A stretch of DNA of 12,847 nt. Source: Bog-756 sp036513075. GTDB taxonomy: Bacteria; Actinomycetota; Acidimicrobiia; Acidimicrobiales; RAAP-2. The stretch is taken from contig DATBZS010000093.1 in assembly GCA_036513075.1 (NCBI GenBank), positions 1 through 12,847 on the forward strand, written 5' to 3'. Position numbers and translations under genes: made by a program. The notes under the pieces were generated by a model. That model searched no databases, was not told the DNA's origin, and worked only from the letters and a program-made list of their open reading frames with translations. Positions 6,999 through 11,110 of the stretch are shown in pieces; the first letter of the stretch is position 1, and each line of letters begins with the position of its first letter.

Positions 6999-8084
6999 CT
7001 ACGATCCGGCCAGGGTGCAGATGTCGCCCGTCCGAGGATCGACCCGGCCGTCAAGCACGGCGCGGTAGACCGACTCGGTGGCCTCGGTTCCGGCCGCCCG
7101 ACGGATGGTCAGCCACCCGTCGGTCCAGGGGATGAAGCGGTCCCAGGCCGCCGCTACGGCCGTCTCGAAGCCGTCCCGCCCCCAGTCGGTTCGTCGCTTG
7201 GCGATCTGGACCGGGGCGAAGAGGAATTCGGGATGGGGACCGGACAGCACGCCTTCCGCCGCCGTCTCGTCGTCCCAGTGGGTATCACCGACCACCATCG
7301 AGTAACGAAGGTCACTCCCAAGGTGGGCGTGAACCGCATGGGTCACGTCCAAGCGCCCGGCGACGTCGATGTACACCGACGGCACGATTGCGAGGTCGGC
7401 CAGGCTGTCGTAGGGCAGCACCGTGGCGTAGCAGCCGAGCGACCGGACGAAGTCGAGGTTGCCGGGCGACGTCAGTCCGACCACGTCGACCGCTTTCCGT
7501 TGGCTGAGCAGGAAGGCCGCCCCGATGGCGGTCTTGGACGATGCGCTCGACACCACGACCGTGCGTGCCCCGAAGAGGTCGTGGTCGCCGAGGAAGTCGT
7601 CGACCACGAAGGACGTGACGAAGAGCGGCCACAGCAGCATGTGCCGGTCCTCGCGCTCGGGGCTGTAGACGCGGTCGGCCGTGGTCAGCGAGTAGCGGCT
7701 GTAGACCGTCGGAACCGCCTCCCGGTGAGGTGTCGTGTCGGAGAAGCCCTGGTCGTCGATGCGCCCGGGAGCCACCACGAGTTCGTCGGCCAGGGGAAAG
7801 TATCCGAAGACGCGGGTGCCCTCGACTACCCCGTCGACCGTGGACTCGACTACGTCCCCGAAACCCCAGACCGGGATCCGGCCCCACGAGACTCCGTCCT
7901 CCTCCGGTCCCGGGAAACACTCCCAGTAGCGCAGGATGTCGCCGAACACGGCGTAGGTGACGTTGTTGGCCGACAGGCCGAAGGCGTCGATCCGGATACG
8001 GGTCTCGCCTGGTTCCAAAGCTGGCGAACGGTACGAGACGGCCCGGACACGGTGGAGGTCGGACCGGTCGACTTCGAGATGCAT
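6999..8084 (-). CDS. DUF2855 family protein (medium-chain dehydrogenase-like)
   Basis: DUF2855 proteins are uncharacterised and resemble medium-chain dehydrogenase/reductase proteins. The 361-residue product is in the family's usual length range. A GroES-like N-terminal half contains ETRIRIDAFGLSANNVTYAVFGD (27-49), WGRIPVWGFGDVVES and EGTRVFGYFPLADELVV. The Rossmann-like half opens with TVVVSSASSKTAIGAAFLL (175-193), where SSASSKTA replaces the GxGxxG of typical MDR enzymes and is the best family marker. It continues VVGLTSPGNLDFVRSLGCY and YIDVAGR. The ATG at 8084 is preceded by AGGGAAG; the frame is open further upstream, but that extension is Arg/Pro-rich and crosses the promoter. It is the first gene of the five-gene leftward operon. 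An oxidoreductase acting on the same small molecule as its neighbours is plausible; the reaction is unknown. Confidence 0.88.
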   Translation of the reverse strand: MHLEVDRSDLHRVRAVSYRSPALEPGETRIRIDAFGLSANNVTYAVFGDILRYWECFPGPEEDGVSWGRIPVWGFGDVVESTVDGVVEGTRVFGYFPLADELVVAPGRIDDQGFSDTTPHREAVPTVYSRYSLTTADRVYSPEREDRHMLLWPLFVTSFVVDDFLGDHDLFGARTVVVSSASSKTAIGAAFLLSQRKAVDVVGLTSPGNLDFVRSLGCYATVLPYDSLADLAIVPSVYIDVAGRLDVTHAVHAHLGSDLRYSMVVGDTHWDDETAAEGVLSGPHPEFLFAPVQIAKRRTDWGRDGFETAVAAAWDRFIPWTDGWLTIRRAAGTEATESVYRAVLDGRVDPRTGDICTLAGS

Positions 8085-8170
8085 GTGCGCTCGCTTCCCT
8101 CGACTGGCCGGGTGGGCGCCAACCCGCCGGAACCGGCAGTGCCGGGGGGCGTCGGCACGGCCCCCGTGGC

Positions 8171-8194
8171 GGATTCCTCCGCGTGGAGGGTTCC
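8171..8194 (-). other. Leader hairpin upstream of the DUF2855 operon
   Basis: A stem of CCTCC (8176-8180) with GGAGG (8185-8189) closes a GCGT loop, with a second short pairing, GGA (8171-8173) with TCC (8192-8194), at the base. If transcription begins just after the -10 at 8230-8235 on the minus strand, this lies in a leader of about 140 nt before the ATG at 8084. A second, weaker stem CCGGC/GCCGG with an AGT loop is at 8133-8145. Function unknown: attenuation, stability or chance in GC-rich DNA. Confidence 0.4.
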
Positions 8195-8229
8195 GCCCGC
8201 TGCGCACCCGGGTCGGGTGACAAGCCGTC

Positions 8230-8258
8230 AGGGTAACAGTTGACAGTAATTGTGACAA
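8230..8258 (-). promoter_or_regulatory. Candidate promoter for the leftward five-gene operon
   Basis: Read on the minus strand, TTGTCA (8258 to 8253; 5 of 6 to TTGACA) is followed by a 17-bp spacer and TACCCT (8235 to 8230; 3 of 6 to TATAAT). It lies in a short AT-richer island of an otherwise GC-rich region. It overlaps the divergent promoter, and its -35 lies in the other promoter's spacer. Confidence 0.5.
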
Positions 8259-8266
8259 GTGTTTAC
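8233..8266. promoter_or_regulatory. Dyad operator candidate over the divergent promoters
   Basis: The core 8240-8258 is TTGACA and TGACAA separated by 7 bp, fitting TTGnCA-N7-TGnCAA. The symmetry extends outward: left arm GTAACAGTTGACA (8233-8245) and right arm TGACAAGTGTTTAC (8253-8266) match at 11 of 13 positions after one single-base gap. Its size and place fit a TetR-family operator controlling both directions, and such a regulator is encoded in the leftward operon. Part of the symmetry follows from having two back-to-back -35 boxes, so the outer GTAA/TTAC pairing is the more telling part. Confidence 0.5.
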
Positions 8267-8268
8267 AT
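8240..8268 (+). promoter_or_regulatory. Candidate promoter for the DinB gene
   Basis: A perfect TTGACA (8240-8245) is followed by a 17-bp spacer and TTACAT (8263-8268), a weak -10; TACATG one base further on is equally weak. The start site would be near 8275, leaving about 35 nt before the GTG at 8310. Its -35 lies within the spacer of the leftward promoter, so both could hardly be occupied at once. Confidence 0.5.
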
Positions 8269-8309
8269 GATCGGGCGGCCCGGTCGTCGAGCCGGCGGAG
8301 GGAGCCACT

Positions 8310-8927
8310 GTGTCGGAAGCGCCGGGGTCGGGGGTGACGGGGACGGTAGGCGCCCCGGGGTCCGAGGGCCTGGTCCTCGACTCGCTGCAGCGGCGCATGC
8401 ACGCGCTGTTCTCTCTGTACTACGACGCCGTGGCGACCATGGACCTCGATCAGGTCAACCACTTCGAGCGGGAAGGCGTCCTACCGATCGCCTTCAGTCT
8501 GTTCCACATCGTGAACATGGTCGACGCGTCGTTCCTACTCATGACCGGGACCGCGCCCATCTGGAACGCCGATTGGGAGGCCAGGGTCCATCCCGCCATC
8601 GCCGACCACGGCAAACATCGCACCGTTGACGAGATGGTCGGCCAGCGCATCGGCGATTACGGGCAGTTCCAGGAGTACATGCGGGCCGTCTTCGACCGGG
8701 TGGAGACCTGGTTGGCCGGCCTCGACCCGGAAGAGCTCATGCGGTTGGTGATCGCCCGACCGTTCCCCGAACAGGTCGCCAGCACCTATAGCGCACGGGT
8801 GGCCGGTCCTGATGGAATCACCTTGTTGGATGCCACCGAATGCTGGATCTACCAGCACGGTCTGCGTCACATGGGCGAGATCGAGTTGGCCCGCGGCCTG
8901 GTCGGCCTTGGCGGCATGACCTCCTGA
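8310..8927 (+). CDS. DinB-superfamily metal-binding protein
   Basis: The 205-residue product fits the DinB four-helix bundle, a fold that binds a divalent metal through three His. Here they are probably His66 (SLFHIVNMVD) and the His183-x3-His187 pair in YQHGLRHMGEIELARGL, near the C-terminus as in the family. Relatives include thiol-dependent S-transferases (mycothiol or bacillithiol) and mycothiol-dependent maleylpyruvate isomerase; others are uncharacterised damage-inducible proteins. The GTG at 8310 has GGAGGGAG upstream. The first 20 or so residues are Gly/Ser/Pro-rich and probably disordered. It is transcribed divergently from the DUF2855-TetR-SRPBCC-sulfatase-propeller operon and shares its promoter region, suggesting joint control. 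A thiol-transferase or detoxification role is possible but not shown. Confidence 0.85.
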   Translation: MSEAPGSGVTGTVGAPGSEGLVLDSLQRRMHALFSLYYDAVATMDLDQVNHFEREGVLPIAFSLFHIVNMVDASFLLMTGTAPIWNADWEARVHPAIADHGKHRTVDEMVGQRIGDYGQFQEYMRAVFDRVETWLAGLDPEELMRLVIARPFPEQVASTYSARVAGPDGITLLDATECWIYQHGLRHMGEIELARGLVGLGGMTS

Positions 8928-9006
8928 CCGGAAGGTAGAGACCGGCCCGTCCAGCATCGTCTCCGGACTCGCCGGCCGGCACGGTGACCCCCGAGGCTTC
9001 GGGCCG

Positions 9007-9026
9007 CCCATGGCTCGAGCCACGGG
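9007..9026 (+). terminator. Candidate terminator hairpin after the DinB gene
   Basis: CCC-A-TGGC pairs with GCCA-C-GGG around a TCGA loop, giving seven pairs with one mismatch; the inner 12 bases (9011-9022) are a perfect palindrome. It lies 80 bp after the DinB stop and is followed by a second stem (9033-9057). There is no T tract, as is common for high-GC actinobacterial terminators, so the call is tentative. Confidence 0.35.
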
Positions 9027-9298
9027 TCGTCTGGCCCATGATTCGTCCCCGTGGGCCGGCAAGGCACTGGCCACGATCCGCAGAGATTGGGGGCGCCGAT
9101 CGCCATCGGATTCCCGAGGCCGGGCGCCACCGAATTCCCGGCGACGGACGGGCAACCTTCGAAGTGCGGCCAGGATCGAGCGGACGATCCCCAGGATCGG
9201 ATGCCCCAGGGTCACGGTCGACCTGGAAACGGTCGGCTCCGCAGTCCGGGCCCCGGGCAATGTGCGTGCCCCGACCGCAATCCCGAACGTGGCGCGTG

Positions 9299-9313
9299 GA
9301 GCACCAGGTGCTC
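9299..9313. promoter_or_regulatory. Perfect 15-bp palindrome, possible operator
   Basis: GAGCACC and GGTGCTC flank a single A, giving 7-bp arms without mismatch. It lies about 175 bp upstream of the exported-protein gene and far from any coding region. The one-base centre suits a protein-binding site better than a tight hairpin. No specific regulator is recognised. Confidence 0.35.
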
Positions 9314-9477
9314 GGCCCACGAGCCGTCAGTTGCGGCACACCGACAGGTCCGGCGATGGGACGGTCGAATCGAATCGACGACTGGGGAAGAAAAGGCCTC
9401 AATCTTCGACGTTTTGCAACCGATGGAGGTGGTACGGGCAGGGACTCGATGGGACACCACATGGTTCCCACTGAATG

Positions 9478-9482
9478 AGGAG
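9478..9482 (+). promoter_or_regulatory. Ribosome-binding site deciding the exported-protein start
   Basis: AGGAG lies 7 bases before the GTG at 9490. An ATG at 9475 in the same frame would put this site inside the coding sequence and has no site of its own upstream, so the GTG is preferred. Confidence 0.7.
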
Positions 9483-9489
9483 TCCAAAC

Positions 9490-9885
9490 GTGTTGAATGT
9501 AAAGTTGCTCACTACTAAGGCCGTCGTCTCGATGGTGGCGGTCGGCTCATTGGCTGCAACCGGGGCCGGCGTGGCTGCTGCCAACGCCCCAGCGGGTACC
9601 CAGCCGGCGAAGCTCACCGTTGCGCCGGGCCAGCAGGTGGTCTGCAAGTCGTTCCGCGCACATGTGGAGATGGCATTGGCGAATCAGGCCCGGCAAGTGG
9701 TCGAAACTACCGAGCTCAAGAGCCTGGCGGATGGGGCCCGAAAGATCGGCCACGTCAGGCGAGCTGTCTGGTTGGATGCACAGGTGTTCCGCCGCAATAA
9801 CCGGCTGACCGTCGAGCAGCACAGACTGTTGGAGCGAAGGACCGCCTTTGCACTCCGGAACGCCGATCACCACCGCACCTGCTGA
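9490..9885 (+). CDS. Small exported protein of unknown function
   Basis: The 131-residue product has a textbook Sec signal peptide: a short basic start (MLNVKLLTTK), a hydrophobic core (AVVSMVAVGSLAATGAGVAA) and a likely cleavage after A-N-A at residue 33. This leaves a mature chain of about 98 residues. No lipobox Cys is at the cleavage site and no second membrane segment follows. The mature part begins with a Pro/Ala/Thr stretch (34-48), then is largely charged and probably helical (55-125). It has two Cys, at 52 and at the very C-terminus (131), which could form a disulfide or covalent link. Codon use is less G/C-biased at third positions than its neighbours (AAT, GTA, ACT, TTG, GCA), hinting at a lineage-specific or transferred gene. 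No family is recognised. Confidence 0.75.
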   Translation: MLNVKLLTTKAVVSMVAVGSLAATGAGVAAANAPAGTQPAKLTVAPGQQVVCKSFRAHVEMALANQARQVVETTELKSLADGARKIGHVRRAVWLDAQVFRRNNRLTVEQHRLLERRTAFALRNADHHRTC

Positions 9886-9930
9886 CCTGAACTTCCCACG
9901 GACAGCCCGATCGACTGTTCGGTGCACCTG

Positions 9931-9959
9931 GGCCCGCTCCTCTAGTCGGGGTGTGGGCC
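9931..9959 (+). terminator. Candidate terminator after the exported-protein gene
   Basis: GGCCCGC (9931-9937) can pair with GTGGGCC (9953-9959) through seven pairs including one G-T wobble, with a 15-nt loop. It lies 46 bp after the stop at 9885 and before the convergent prenyl synthase stop at 10003. No T tract follows. Confidence 0.3.
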
Positions 9960-9976
9960 TGTGCGCGCCCCGAGCC

Positions 9977-9990
9977 GGGAAACGGTTCCC
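9977..9990 (-). terminator. Candidate terminator hairpin after the polyprenyl synthase
   Basis: GGGAA (9977-9981) and TTCCC (9986-9990) form a perfect 5-bp stem with a 4-base loop, 12 bp beyond the synthase stop on the minus strand. It is short and lacks a T tract, so confidence is low. It could serve either of the two convergent transcripts. Confidence 0.3.
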
Positions 9991-10002
9991 AGGTGGGGTA
10001 CT

Positions 10003-10980
10003 TCAGCCGGTGGGGAGCTCGTCGACCAGCGAATGGGCCAACCGGGTGAACGCCGCGGCCAGCTCCTTCGACGGTCCGGCCAGGGCCGCGGCCGCGGCGT
10101 CGTAAGCATAGTCCCGTGCAACCTGCACCGACTGGGCGATGGCACCGGAACCGGCCACGATCGAACGGGCCTTCTCCTGCTCCGGCAGGCCGAGCGGCTG
10201 TCCGAGCAAGTCGCGCAGCTCGGGCCCGTGGACCGTGTCGGCGAGGGTGAGGAGCACCGGGAGGGTGTAGATCCCCTCGGCCAGGTCCTGCCCGGCCGGC
10301 TTGCCCAGCTCGGCTTCCGTCCCGACCACGTCGAGGATGTCGTCCCGGACCTGGAAGATCATCCCGAAGGACCGGCCGAACTCGGTGAAAGCGTCGACTT
10401 CGGGGCGGGGCAGGCCGCCGGTGAGTGCGCCGATCCGGCACGAGGTGGCCATCAGGGCGGCGGTCTTGCCGGCAATGGCCGAGGAGTACTGGTCCCGGCT
10501 CCGGTCCGTGTGGAAGGCGGCCTGGACCTCAGCGACCTGCCCCTGGCACAGCTCGCCGAGGGTGGCGGCCAGCAGGGCGGCGATCTCCACGCCCAGCCCG
10601 GCGGCGATCTCGGCCGAGCGGGCCAGTAGGAAGTCTCCGGCCACGATGGCCACCAGGTTGCCGAACCGGGAGTTCACGCTCTCGACGTTGCGGCGCACAG
10701 TGGCCTCGTCCATCACATCGTCGTGGTAGAGCGAGGCCAGGTGGACCAGCTCCACCGCGACCGCCCCGAGCAGGTCCTCCCGGGAGGCGTCGCGGGCACC
10801 TGACGTGGCCGTGGCCAGCGCCAGGACGGGCCGGAGGCGCTTTCCCCCGGCGGCCAGCAGATGGGTGGTCACCTCGTCGAGGAACTCGTCTCCGGTGACG
10901 ACGGACTCCACGAGCAGGGGCTCGAGCCGGGGCAGCTGATCTTCGAGAGCGGGGAGTCCCAGGAGGTCGACGACGTTCAC
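10003..10980 (-). CDS. Polyprenyl diphosphate synthase (long-chain, trans)
   Basis: This is a class I isoprenyl diphosphate synthase that adds isopentenyl diphosphate units in trans, probably making the menaquinone side chain. The 325-residue product carries G45-GKRLRP, the first Asp-rich motif D87-DVMD with downstream R96-R97, GKTAALMATS (171-180), F209-Q and the second Asp-rich motif D213-DILD, all in family order. The residues 5 and 4 before the first motif are Ala82 and Ser83. Small residues there are associated with long products (heptaprenyl and up), whereas aromatic ones limit to C15-C20. The GTG at 10980 has an in-frame TAG two codons upstream and no clear ribosome-binding site, so the message may be leaderless. 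It is convergent with the exported-protein gene and divergent from clpC. Confidence 0.93.
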   Translation of the reverse strand: MNVVDLLGLPALEDQLPRLEPLLVESVVTGDEFLDEVTTHLLAAGGKRLRPVLALATATSGARDASREDLLGAVAVELVHLASLYHDDVMDEATVRRNVESVNSRFGNLVAIVAGDFLLARSAEIAAGLGVEIAALLAATLGELCQGQVAEVQAAFHTDRSRDQYSSAIAGKTAALMATSCRIGALTGGLPRPEVDAFTEFGRSFGMIFQVRDDILDVVGTEAELGKPAGQDLAEGIYTLPVLLTLADTVHGPELRDLLGQPLGLPEQEKARSIVAGSGAIAQSVQVARDYAYDAAAAALAGPSKELAAAFTRLAHSLVDELPTG

Positions 10981-10989
10981 TGGCTACAG

Positions 10990-10995
10990 ACGATA
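10990..10995 (-). promoter_or_regulatory. Weak -10 candidate for the polyprenyl synthase
   Basis: On the minus strand TATCGT (4 of 6 to TATAAT) ends 9 bases before the GTG start. No good -35 is seen 16-18 bp upstream. If real, transcription would begin at or next to the start codon, which would explain the missing ribosome-binding site. Confidence 0.2.
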
Positions 10996-11044
10996 GGTCA
11001 GACTGCCGATGTCCGGTACATGCCCACCGGCATCCGGGGCTGCG

Positions 11045-11073
11045 GGTGCGGGTGACATTCGCACCTGTAGACT
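11045..11073 (+). promoter_or_regulatory. clpC upstream region: dyad plus -10 candidate
   Basis: GGTGCG (11045-11050) and CGCACC (11060-11065) form a perfect 6-bp inverted repeat with a 9-bp centre. It is followed at once by TAGACT (11068-11073; 4 of 6 to TATAAT), about 37 bp before the clpC GTG. No TTGACA-like -35 is present, which suggests an activator-dependent or alternative-sigma promoter. The dyad does not look like the CtsR, HspR or ClgR sites I know of. Confidence 0.35.
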
Positions 11074-11110
11074 TGGCTTCCAGTTACTGACCGCGGATGG
11101 AGGCGGTGGA

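Larger units (their letters stand above)
8928..9489. other. 562-bp non-coding region rich in short inverted repeats
   Basis: No convincing gene is seen. Several frames stay open, but their products are Arg/Pro/Ser-rich, lack family motifs and have no good ribosome-binding sites. It contains hairpin-forming repeats at 9007-9026 and 9033-9057 (GGCCCA/TGGGCC, 13-nt loop), GGATCG-N6-CGATCC at 9173-9190, CCGGG-C-CCCGG at 9246-9256 and a 15-bp palindrome at 9299-9313. It also has a 16-bp direct repeat with 14 identities at 9101-9116 and 9125-9140 (period 24). CCAGGATCG recurs at 9170 and 9191. From about 9360 it is richer in A and T, as expected near the promoter of the exported protein, but no good -35/-10 pair is found. 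Confidence 0.6.

Noticed and set aside
6564..8243. 559-codon open frame on the + strand antisense to TetR and DUF2855
   Set aside because: It mirrors two recognisable genes, its product shows no family motifs, and long antisense frames are expected at this GC content.
8085..8462. N-terminal extension of DUF2855 by up to 126 residues
   Set aside because: The extension crosses the promoter dyad and the divergent DinB gene, is Arg/Pro-rich and exceeds the family's usual length.
8984..9478. Overlapping open frames of 154-164 codons in the intergenic region (also from 9010 and 9051)
   Set aside because: All are Arg/Pro/Ser-rich, lack ribosome-binding sites and recognisable domains, and several frames are open at once, which points to low stop-codon density and not to coding.
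9360..9489. Riboswitch (such as a c-di-AMP type) upstream of the exported protein
   Set aside because: I looked because such switches precede secreted proteins in actinobacteria, but could not recognise the conserved core.
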